Program-made: the position numbers and the translations under genes
Shown: piece after piece, positions 6,936 to 12,468 of the stretch
Position numbering within the stretch: position 1 is the stretch's first letter
Layout of the letters: each line of letters begins with the position of its first letter
Source of the DNA: CAYRZL01 sp964428795
Lineage (GTDB): Bacteria; Bacillota; Clostridia; Lachnospirales; Lachnospiraceae
Assembly (NCBI GenBank): GCA_964428795.1
Contig: CAYRZL010000070.1
Coordinates: 1-13,537 of the forward strand
DNA: 13,537 nt
Reading direction: 5' to 3'
The notes under the pieces: generated by a model
Told to the model about the DNA's origin: nothing
What the model saw: the letters and a program-made list of their open reading frames with translations, nothing else
Database searches by the model: none

Positions 6936-7976
6936 TTATTCAAATTTCAGCTTTACAAACTCATCAAACCTTGGCAATGACAATGACAATTTTCCATACT
7001 CACTCGTATCTACAACACCTTTACGTTTGAGACGATCCCGATATACGGAAAATTGCTCCGGCTTCATTCCCAGTCTCTCACGAATCCTTTTTACTCTCGT
7101 CTCGCCGCTTTTGGACATTTCCGCTAAAACCTTTTTATCAATCTCAGAAAGCTCTGACCATATTTTACTGTACACATATTCTTCCAGATACTGATCATAT
7201 TCCGGCAATATCGCCTCCAGCGTCTTTTTTTCTCTGTATTCCCAATACAGATAACCTAATACCTGAAACGCAAACGGATAACCCTTTGTCAGCGTCGTCA
7301 TATCTGCCGCCATCTCCATATCAATACAAAAAATATCCATATATTGTTTTCGTACTGCAGTATAATTTAACGGTTCCAAAAGAATTTTAGGAGCCCGATA
7401 AAGAAAGGTGAGTGTTTTTTCATTCTGCAAATTATAGATATTATCATACAATCCTGTCATCAATAAATATATCGGATAGTCCTGTCTCAAAAAAATCTGG
7501 AAAGAGCTTATAAAAATCCTGATATACTCACTGTTAACCACTTCATCAATCGTAATCAAAAGTCTTTTATTTGCTTTCTTCAAATATCCCAGCATCCGTT
7601 CTATCGCCTGCTCAATATCTGTGACGGGTGCAGCTCCTTCTATCGACACACCCAGCCCCAATGTGGAAAAATCCACTTTTGCTTTCACAAAATGCTTATG
7701 CATTTTCGGAAAACTATACAATTTTTCCGCCAGACTTTCCAGCAGATCTCTTGTCGGATTTAATTCTATAACAACCCAGTCATCCTCCTGCTTCAACGTA
7801 TTTGCTATACTGGTCATCAATACGGTTTTTCCCGATCCCCTGACTCCGGTAAGCATGAATATCTGATTGGAAGATACGTCGGCTCTAAAATCATCCAATA
7901 TCATATTTGTCTGCGAAATACGTGTTATATATTGCGCAGGTTTTTTCCCGAATGAAAGTGTAAATGGATTATTCAT
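6936..7976 (-). CDS. AAA/STAND-like ATP-binding protein with C-terminal winged helix
   Basis: With the start at 7976 the protein has 346 residues. Walker A is GVRGSGKT (about 44-51), Walker B is LLITIDEV (about 139-146), and a sensor-like strand YLLMTGLYDN follows. A helical lid and a C-terminal winged-helix region (about 279-341, including RIRERLGMKPEQFSVYRDRLKRKG) end the protein. This matches the archaeal-ATPase/STAND-type proteins common in Clostridia, whose function is largely unknown. Start choice: the ATG at 7988 has no ribosome site, while the one at 7976 has GGGAG 5 nt upstream. The gene has its own consensus promoter filled with repeats. It sits 106 bp after the kinase gene and 24 bp before GH42, so it may share a transcript with GH42-PAP2. 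A regulator, a DNA-processing ATPase or a defence component are all possible; no partner nuclease is beside it. Confidence 0.82.
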   Translation of the reverse strand: MNNPFTLSFGKKPAQYITRISQTNMILDDFRADVSSNQIFMLTGVRGSGKTVLMTSIANTLKQEDDWVVIELNPTRDLLESLAEKLYSFPKMHKHFVKAKVDFSTLGLGVSIEGAAPVTDIEQAIERMLGYLKKANKRLLITIDEVVNSEYIRIFISSFQIFLRQDYPIYLLMTGLYDNIYNLQNEKTLTFLYRAPKILLEPLNYTAVRKQYMDIFCIDMEMAADMTTLTKGYPFAFQVLGYLYWEYREKKTLEAILPEYDQYLEEYVYSKIWSELSEIDKKVLAEMSKSGETRVKRIRERLGMKPEQFSVYRDRLKRKGVVDTSEYGKLSLSLPRFDEFVKLKFE

Positions 7977-7991
7977 GGATTCTCCCATTCT

Positions 7992-8084
7992 GTTTTTATA
8001 ACTTTTTATATGTTTTTATAACTTTTTATTTCTTTTATAAGTTTTTATAACTTTTTACCCATTTTATAAGTTTTTATAACTTTT
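7992..8084 (-). repeat. Four exact copies of a 15-mer in the ATPase promoter and leader
   Basis: GTTTTTATAACTTTT (plus strand) occurs exactly at 7992, 8012, 8041 and 8070, giving spacings of 20, 29 and 29 bp. The two right-hand copies are extended leftward by TTTTATAA. On the coding strand each unit contains AAGTT, a short AT centre and, in the two longer copies, AACTT, a small dyad. The array spans from the promoter to just before the ribosome site of the ATPase gene. Iterated operators or a protein-assembly site are the likely meaning. Confidence 0.8.
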
Positions 8085-8089
8085 GTCAA
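8061..8089 (-). promoter_or_regulatory. Consensus promoter of the ATPase gene
   Basis: On the minus strand a perfect TTGACA (8089-8084) and TAAAAT (8066-8061) are exactly 17 bp apart. The spacer is almost entirely one copy of the 15-mer. The -35 box lies 5 bp past the kinase stop codon. Transcription would start near 8054, so the other three copies lie in the transcribed leader. Confidence 0.7.
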
Positions 8090-8094
8090 TAAGT

Positions 8095-9426
8095 TCACTC
8101 CAAATGGCTTTCCGGAAATGTTACCATTATTTTCGTCCCCACTCCCGGTTCACTCTCAAGATCTAATGCGGCATGATGCTTCGCCACCGCATGTTTTACA
8201 ATGGCAAGCCCAAGCCCCGTGCCTCCGGTTGATTTTGATCTGCTCTTATCCACCCGGTAAAACCGCTCAAAAATATGTTCCTGATGTTCTCTCGGAATGC
8301 CGATCCCGCTGTCTTTTACAGCTAAAACCACGTTATCCCCGTAAGGATATACCGACACCTCCACCCTGCCATCCGGTTTATTATAACGAATGGCATTCTC
8401 ACACAGATTATAAATAATCTCCTCCAGCATCATCCGGTTTCCGTCTATCATACTCTTTTCACCGCTCATGGTGATCGTAATATCCCGCTTCTTTGCCGGA
8501 ATCTCCATGGTTTTTACACAGCCTGCTGCGATCTGGTACAGATCCAGCCGCTCTGTCTGCAGCTCTCCGTCAGCGATATCCAGCTCGGACAGGCGGATCG
8601 TATCATTGATCAACGTAAGCAGCCTGTTTGCATTGTGACGGATTTCGCCCGAAAAATGTGCCACATCCGTCTCAGACGCCATACCGCTCTCCATCAGCTC
8701 AGCATAACCGGAAATGGCTGTGAGAGGTGTTTTCAGCTCATGGGACACATTTGCGGTAAAATCCTGCCTCAGCTTCGCACTGTCCAGCACGGTTCTGTGG
8801 TAATCGCTGATCTTTGTCACAAACGGTTCCAATTCCTCGTACACATACCATTTCTCCGTCTGATCGATATTCTCCGCAATCTCATTGATGGGAGCCAGAA
8901 GCTTGTCCGCCTGCAGCCTGGCAAGGAAAAAACAGAGCACAAAGATCACTGCCGCCATCACAACTGCCAGCGGAATCGCACCCCGAAATACGCCCCATAT
9001 GCTGCCTGCTTCCTTTGCAACACGAATGACGGAACCGTCCTCCTGAAGCTGGGCATAATAAAAGGTGTTCTTATCCAGGGTCTGTGATCTTCGGACCGCT
9101 GTTCCCTGTCCAGCAGAAAATGCGCAGCTGATCTCGCCGCGCTCACTGTGATTATCCATAGCTCCGATGTCTGCGTTTGTGTCCAGTACCACCGTACCGT
9201 CCGGCAGCACCATCGTCACCCGAAGCTCCTCCGCATAAATCTGCCGGATCCCGTCCTCCAGCTCATCACTGGCATTCAGACTGGTGAGAATATTCGCATA
9301 CCCTTTCAAATCCTCAAAGACCTGCACCTGAAATACCCGGTAAAATATTATTGTGCTTAAGATTAAAGTAGCCGCAATGCCGATGGCTGCAATCAGCATT
9401 AACTGGCGATTGATCCGTTTTTTCAT
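8095..9426 (-). CDS. Sensor histidine kinase, PhoR-like
   Basis: A 443-residue membrane sensor kinase. TM1 lies at about 8-30, an extracytoplasmic sensor of about 120 residues follows, and TM2 lies at about 148-170, with a short HAMP/linker region after it. The HisKA domain has FTANVSHELKTPL with phosphoacceptor H229. The ATPase domain has the N box N340-L-C-E-N344, G1 D372-S-G-I-G, F box IFERFYRVDKS and G2 GGTGLGL (401-407). All catalytic boxes are intact. It starts 4 nt after the response-regulator stop, so the pair is co-translated. The neighbouring Na/Pi remnant, PHO-box array and GDPD gene suggest phosphate limitation as the input. No PAS domain is evident between TM2 and HisKA, unlike B. 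subtilis PhoR, so the phosphate assignment rests on context. Confidence 0.93.
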   Translation of the reverse strand: MKKRINRQLMLIAAIGIAATLILSTIIFYRVFQVQVFEDLKGYANILTSLNASDELEDGIRQIYAEELRVTMVLPDGTVVLDTNADIGAMDNHSERGEISCAFSAGQGTAVRRSQTLDKNTFYYAQLQEDGSVIRVAKEAGSIWGVFRGAIPLAVVMAAVIFVLCFFLARLQADKLLAPINEIAENIDQTEKWYVYEELEPFVTKISDYHRTVLDSAKLRQDFTANVSHELKTPLTAISGYAELMESGMASETDVAHFSGEIRHNANRLLTLINDTIRLSELDIADGELQTERLDLYQIAAGCVKTMEIPAKKRDITITMSGEKSMIDGNRMMLEEIIYNLCENAIRYNKPDGRVEVSVYPYGDNVVLAVKDSGIGIPREHQEHIFERFYRVDKSRSKSTGGTGLGLAIVKHAVAKHHAALDLESEPGVGTKIMVTFPESHLE

Positions 9427-9430
9427 GCTT

Positions 9431-10108
9431 CTAATCCTCGCTGATCATATAACCCACACCGCGAACCGTCTTTATCATGGCTCCCGCACTTTTCAGCTTC
9501 TGGCGCAATGTTTTGATATGCATGTCCAATGTGCGGGATTCCCCCTCAAAATCAATGCCCCATATTTTTTCCATGATCTGATCCCGGTGCAGCACGATAC
9601 CCACATTGATGAGCAGATATTTTAACAATTCATATTCCTTATATGTCAGCTCACAAAGCTCATCATCCACATAGGCAGCCCGCTTTTCATCATCCAAAAA
9701 CAAAGCTCCCAGTGCGATAAATTTTTCATGCTGTATATCCAGACTCCGGCGAAGCAGAGCCTTCACTCTGGAAATCAGCTCCATAATACCAAAGGGTTTT
9801 GTAATATAATCGTCCGCACCGATATCCAGCCCCTTAACCTTATCAATCTCCGTCGTCTTTGCAGTGACCATGATGATAGGAACCCGGCGGGTATCGGATC
9901 TGCCGCGCAGCTTTTCCACGATATGAAGCCCGTCCTCATCGGGAAGCATGATATCCAGCAGTATCAGATCCGGCACTTTTTCCTGGATTCTCTTGTAAAA
10001 ATCTCTGGCGCACTCAAAATCCTGCACGGAATAACCGCTGTTTTTCAGTGCAAACACTTCAATCTCTCTGATATTAATATCGTCCTCTACTACATAGATC
10101 AGTGCCAT
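9431..10108 (-). CDS. OmpR/PhoB-family response regulator, PhoP-like
   Basis: A 225-residue two-domain regulator. The receiver domain has acidic pocket E8-D9-D10, phosphoacceptor D52 in LILLDIMLPDEDG, T82 and K104 in TKPFG. The C-terminal winged helix (about 130-222) has the OmpR recognition helix R192-T-L-D-M-H-I-K-T-L-R-Q-K-L and the wing VRGVGY. The ATG at 10108 has GGGAG 6 nt upstream. It forms an operon with the following kinase. A perfect TATAAT (10138-10133, minus strand) with a poor -35 box may add a local promoter behind the truncated transporter gene. OmpR-type regulators bind direct repeats on an 11-bp register, which matches the TTTACA array upstream of the transporter remnant. 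Confidence 0.94.
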   Translation of the reverse strand: MALIYVVEDDINIREIEVFALKNSGYSVQDFECARDFYKRIQEKVPDLILLDIMLPDEDGLHIVEKLRGRSDTRRVPIIMVTAKTTEIDKVKGLDIGADDYITKPFGIMELISRVKALLRRSLDIQHEKFIALGALFLDDEKRAAYVDDELCELTYKEYELLKYLLINVGIVLHRDQIMEKIWGIDFEGESRTLDMHIKTLRQKLKSAGAMIKTVRGVGYMISED

Positions 10109-10157
10109 CCTCGTCTCCCTTTCTTCCGTCCAATTATATCTGTTCTTTCTTCTGACA

Positions 10158-10407
10158 TCATGCTTTTATCTGTTTTAACTCTGACTTGTCCCCCAGAGAA
10201 TCTCCCTTTTCATACAGCTCACTGGCTGCCTCCATCAGATTCACCGCATGGTCTGAGATCCGCTCAAAATCTCCGATACAATGAAGCAGCACGGATACGG
10301 TCTTATTTTCTTTTTCCGACAATTTCCTGTTGCTGACCCGGATCAGCCAGTTTCCCATGGTGTTCATACCATACAAAAAGAGGGCAAGACCGCCTATCAT
10401 TGTCAAA
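10158..10407 (-). pseudogene. Truncated Na/Pi cotransporter: start helix fused to part of the PhoU-like domain
   Basis: Read leftward from the N gap, this encodes LTMIGGLALFLYGMNTMG, the N-terminal membrane helix typical of NptA/PNaS phosphate cotransporters. It continues straight into NWLIRVSNRKLSE and LLHCIGDFERISDHAVNLMEAASELYEKG, which belong to the PhoU-like region near the C-terminus of the same family. It then stops after KQIKA at 10158. Full proteins have about 540-600 residues, so both transport repeats (roughly 400 residues) and the rest of the PhoU domain are missing. Any start called just inside the gap edge (a TTG at 10406) would be an artefact, because the real start is at 10579. 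The gene lies 49 bp before the response regulator, the usual order for these phosphate modules. Whether the deletion is biological or an assembly error is open. Confidence 0.75.
10353..10407. repeat. 55-bp exact duplicate, left of gap
   Basis: Identical over all 55 bases to 10508-10562. The copies directly abut the two ends of the 100-N run. An exact overlap of 55 bases is a common de Bruijn graph k-mer length, so this is probably a contig-end overlap and not a biological repeat. Confidence 0.9.
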
Positions 10408-10507
10408 NNNNNNNNNNNNNNNNNNNNNNNNNNNNNNNNNNNNNNNNNNNNNNNNNNNNNNNNNNNNNNNNNNNNNNNNNNNNNNNNNNNNNNNNNNNNN
10501 NNNNNNN
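10408..10507. other. Assembly gap of exactly 100 Ns
   Basis: The run is exactly 100 Ns long, a common convention for a scaffold gap of unknown size. It interrupts the Na/Pi cotransporter gene shortly after its first membrane helix. Confidence 0.98.
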
Positions 10508-10562
10508 TCCCATGGTGTTCATACCATACAAAAAGAGGGCAAGACCGCCTATCATTGTCAAA
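10508..10562. repeat. 55-bp exact duplicate, right of gap
   Basis: Second copy of the segment at 10353-10407. Merging the two copies removes the gap and leaves the cotransporter reading frame open. Confidence 0.9.
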
Positions 10563-10579
10563 AGTCCAAAAAAATCCAT
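10508..10579 (-). CDS. Na/Pi cotransporter, N-terminal fragment before the gap
   Basis: The first 24 codons of a Na+/phosphate cotransporter (NptA/PNaS family): MDFFGLLTMIGGLALFLYGM followed by NTMG. This is the characteristic first membrane helix. The ATG is at 10579 with GGGGGA about 7 nt upstream, so this is the true start of the gene. The frame runs into the N gap and matches the frame on the other side exactly once the 55-bp duplicate is merged. A complete protein would import inorganic phosphate with sodium through the cytoplasmic membrane. Confidence 0.75.
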
Positions 10580-10612
10580 AAAATTATCCCCCGTTCTTTT
10601 TCATCGTCTTTT

Positions 10613-10735
10613 CATAGTATACGACTATGCTAAGCTCGGCTGCGCCCTGAAAGGCTTGCCTTGCTAAGCGCCGCTGCATACATGAAAGCAGCCAGTCATC
10701 TGCGCCCTGTAGGGCTTGATTCCCGGGCTTTCATG
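10613..10735. repeat. GC-rich, internally repetitive leader element
   Basis: Between the PHO-box array and the transporter start lies a GC-rich block with several repeats. CTGCGCCCTG.A.GGCTTG occurs at 10640-10658 and 10700-10718 (17 of 19 identical, 60 bp apart). GCTAAGC.C.GCTGC occurs at 10629-10643 and 10663-10677 (13 of 15). CATGAAAGC (10681-10689) is inverted as GCTTTCATG (10727-10735), enclosing GCCC-TGTA-GGGC. CATAGT/ACTATG (10613-10629) forms a small stem at the left border. It resembles a REP- or MITE-like dispersed repeat and contains no gene that I can support. Confidence 0.55.
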
Positions 10736-10763
10736 GTAATACGCTGACATAGTAATTGACGTA

Positions 10764-10813
10764 TGTAAAGTACAGGGGATTCCATTGTAAAATCTATGTA
10801 AAATTTATGTAAA
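10764..10813 (-). promoter_or_regulatory. PHO-box-like array of four TTTACA repeats
   Basis: On the minus strand TTTACA occurs at 10813-10808, 10802-10797, 10791-10786 and 10769-10764. The steps are 11, 11 and 22 bp, so all are on one 11-bp register. This matches the B. subtilis-type PhoP site, TT(A/T/C)A(C/T)A repeated with about 5-bp spacers. A possible -10 box, TACTAT (10754-10749), would put the nearest box at about -22 to -27, typical for Pho-activated promoters. The target would be the Na/Pi cotransporter and then the two-component pair, giving positive autoregulation under phosphate starvation. Confidence 0.65.
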
Positions 10814-10842
10814 TCAGCAGTTTTTGCTGTTCACAGCTCCAT

Positions 10843-11706
10843 TTATACGACCTTTCTTTGAGGCACTCTCTCCTCTTTTTCCGGGTCAAAGCTGTCAAAA
10901 ATAAAAATATCAAACATCTTTCTGGCATTTTCCAGATCTTCCTTGCTCTTGATGGTCCATGCCGCTGTCTTGATCTTGTACAGCTTCCGGCAGATCTGAA
11001 ATGCCAGCAGATTCTGGTCTTTATGATTGAATGCGATAAAATCCGGTTTTGCCCAGAAATTCATCAGCAGATTGGTCAACGCCCATTTTGCCAGCCGGGG
11101 CATATTGGTAGGATCATTCTTGTGATTCATGGAGAGCTGTCCTCTGAGCACCTGGGGAACCACCTTCCGATACCAGATCAGGGCAATGGGATTGAAGGAT
11201 TCCACGCAATATTCTCCCTCGTATCCTTCCATGATCTCTGCCAGATCCCGAACTGTCTCCAGAAAATTGATGCCGACCTTGATCTCAATGATCATCGGCA
11301 CCTTTCCGGCTACCAGCTTCAGCACATCCTCAAACAGCGGAATCTTTTCCTGAGAATCCGCAAGATTGTACTGCTGCAATTCATGGTACCTGAGCCGACC
11401 TACCTTGCCTTCGCCTCCGGTCATACGGTTGATCTCCATATCGTGAAAGACTACCAGCTTACCGTCTCTGGTTCGTTGTACATCCAACTCTATACCGTAC
11501 CCCCGTTCCACTGCCTTTTGAAAAGCCGGCAGGGAATTTTCCGGAGCTTCCGAAGCATTATTAAACAAACCGCGATGTGCAATATAATTTTTTTCGTAGG
11601 GTGAAAAGTCCGGCGCCTGTCTCCGTTCCTTTCCCGGACGGATCATCCAGAGAAACAGGATAATCAGAGCCACCGCAAATATAATAAGAGCCATCAATAA
11701 TTTCAT
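10843..11706 (-). CDS. Glycerophosphodiester phosphodiesterase, membrane-anchored
   Basis: A 287-residue GDPD-family enzyme (PF03009). An N-terminal membrane anchor at about 3-22 is followed by the TIM-barrel catalytic domain. Active-site and metal residues are H44-R45 in IAHRGL, the ENSLPAF segment, E73 and D75 in GIELDVQRTRDG, and H88 in VVFHD. It hydrolyses glycerophosphodiesters to glycerol-3-phosphate and an alcohol, so it can recover phosphate from lipid headgroups or teichoic acid units. The catalytic domain is followed by AAWTIKS near the C-terminus, as expected. The ATG at 11706 has AGG about 8 nt upstream. It lies directly before the PHO-box array and transporter remnant, supporting a phosphate-scavenging role, although the array is downstream of it. 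No strong terminator follows; a 5-bp stem at 10815-10829 lacks a T-run on this strand. Confidence 0.94.
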   Translation of the reverse strand: MKLLMALIIFAVALIILFLWMIRPGKERRQAPDFSPYEKNYIAHRGLFNNASEAPENSLPAFQKAVERGYGIELDVQRTRDGKLVVFHDMEINRMTGGEGKVGRLRYHELQQYNLADSQEKIPLFEDVLKLVAGKVPMIIEIKVGINFLETVRDLAEIMEGYEGEYCVESFNPIALIWYRKVVPQVLRGQLSMNHKNDPTNMPRLAKWALTNLLMNFWAKPDFIAFNHKDQNLLAFQICRKLYKIKTAAWTIKSKEDLENARKMFDIFIFDSFDPEKEERVPQRKVV

Positions 11707-11775
11707 TTTTCTTACCTGTTTTAATGGGATTAAATTGTTTGATCCTCAAACCTTTTGTGAAACATTCCAGCATTT

Positions 11776-11804
11776 ATCATACCTTTTTCCCCGATAAAAA
11801 TCAA
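11776..11804 (-). promoter_or_regulatory. Promoter of the GDPD gene
   Basis: On the minus strand TTGATT (11804-11799) and TATGAT (11781-11776) are 17 bp apart, with a start near 11769 and a leader of about 60 nt. A 14-bp direct repeat, CTTTTCTGTACAAA (11818-11831 and 11846-11859), lies just upstream. Confidence 0.5.
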
Positions 11805-11840
11805 TATCCCTTTGTATCTTTTCTGTACAAACTTTTCACT

Positions 11841-12010
11841 TTATCCTTTTCTGTACAAATACAGGATTCCTCCGAAAAATCCAGGGAATATTCCTGCCAG
11901 TCCGGTTACAGCCGCCACGATATCCCAATGTGCCAGAAGGCTGTGTCCGGTCGCCAGACATATTATGAGACTGACCACAAATCCGATCACGCCAAAAAGT
12001 ACCGTATTCA
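11841..12010 (-). pseudogene. Small two-helix membrane protein, apparently without its start
   Basis: The frame encodes about 55 residues: NTVLFGVIGFVVSLIICLAT (helix 1), then a short loop with HWDIVA and a second helix, GLAGIFPGFFGGILYLY, ending RKG at 11841. Two clean hydrophobic helices with glycine spacing look like a real membrane protein. The frame stays open to an ATG at 12050, but that stretch is antisense to the ribosome site and first codons of the Ldh_2 gene, and no ribosome site precedes it. The gene was therefore probably cut at its 5' end near 12010 when the dehydrogenase segment was joined. I do not recognise the family. The rest of 11707-12025 holds the GDPD promoter and a short direct repeat. 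Confidence 0.4.
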
Positions 12011-12025
12011 AGGAGGATGTAAAAT

Positions 12026-12387
12026 ATGGAAACCAGACCATATGTATCATGGGATTTAATCAATCATTTTATGGTTGATGTGTTTAAGGCTTACGGTGTC
12101 CCTGAGGAGAATGCAAAGATCTGCACCGATGTGCTGATGGAGTCTGACCGCCGCGGTATCGAAAGCCACGGCTGCAACCGCTTTAAGCCTATTTATCTTG
12201 ACCGAATCAAAAACGGAACTCTGCTTCCCGTAACCAAAATTGACATCGTAAAAGAAACCGCCACTACTGTAGTAATGGCGGCAACCGGATGTACCGCCTC
12301 GGACATTTCTTCTTTGTCATCAATCCCGAATTTTTCATGGGACTTGATACATTCAGACAGACGACCGGCGGCATCTGTCTATCCTAA
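12026..12387 (+). pseudogene. Ldh_2-family malate/L-lactate dehydrogenase, internally deleted and frameshifted
   Basis: The start is intact: AAGGAGGA is 8 nt before the ATG at 12026, and 84 residues match the Ldh_2 N-terminus, including catalytic-histidine motif DRRGIESHG (about 41-49) and TTVVM. After 12277 the same frame loses all similarity. A different frame, 12280-12387, encodes GNRMYRLGHFFFVINPEFFM and then GLDTFRQTTGGIC, the family's C-terminal region. About 200 central residues, including the NAD-binding part, are therefore deleted with a frameshift. The C-terminal end after TGGIC (about 40 residues in the family) is also gone and is replaced by DNA that leads into the AP2 gene. The family oxidises malate, lactate, ureidoglycolate or similar 2-hydroxyacids with NAD(P). 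This copy cannot be active. The continuous frame to 12730 is accidental beyond 12277. Confidence 0.85.
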
Positions 12388-12408
12388 TTTTTCACTTGCT
12401 ATAACGCA

Positions 12409-12468
12409 AAAACACCCTCTGCCCAGAAACGGTTTTTACGGAGCCGCTTCTCATTTAGAGGGTGTTTT
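12409..12468 (-). terminator. Long-loop inverted repeat at the 3' end of the AP2 gene
   Basis: AAAACACCCTCT (12409-12420) and AGAGGGTGTTTT (12457-12468) form a perfect 12-bp inverted repeat around 36 bases. On the minus strand the first arm is the last codons of the AP2 gene and the second arm ends in TTTTT, so it can act as a terminator. The long loop is unusual; the pair may also mark the end of an inserted element. Confidence 0.55.

Noticed and set aside
7992..8084. CRISPR-like array
   Set aside because: Repeats are only 15 bp, AT-only apart from the end bases, with gaps of 5-14 bp that are themselves repeat-like; no cas genes are nearby. Operator repeats fit better.
10408..10507. A genuine biological direct repeat around an unsequenced element
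   Set aside because: The exact 55-bp identity abutting a 100-N run is better explained as a contig overlap from the assembler.
10815..10829. Terminator for the GDPD gene (CAGCA...TGCTG stem)
   Set aside because: The stem is only 5 bp and has no T-run on the minus strand; it also lies beside the PHO-box array.
10858..11604. 248-codon plus-strand frame opposite the GDPD gene
   Set aside because: The opposite strand carries all GDPD active-site motifs; this frame has no recognisable features or ribosome site.
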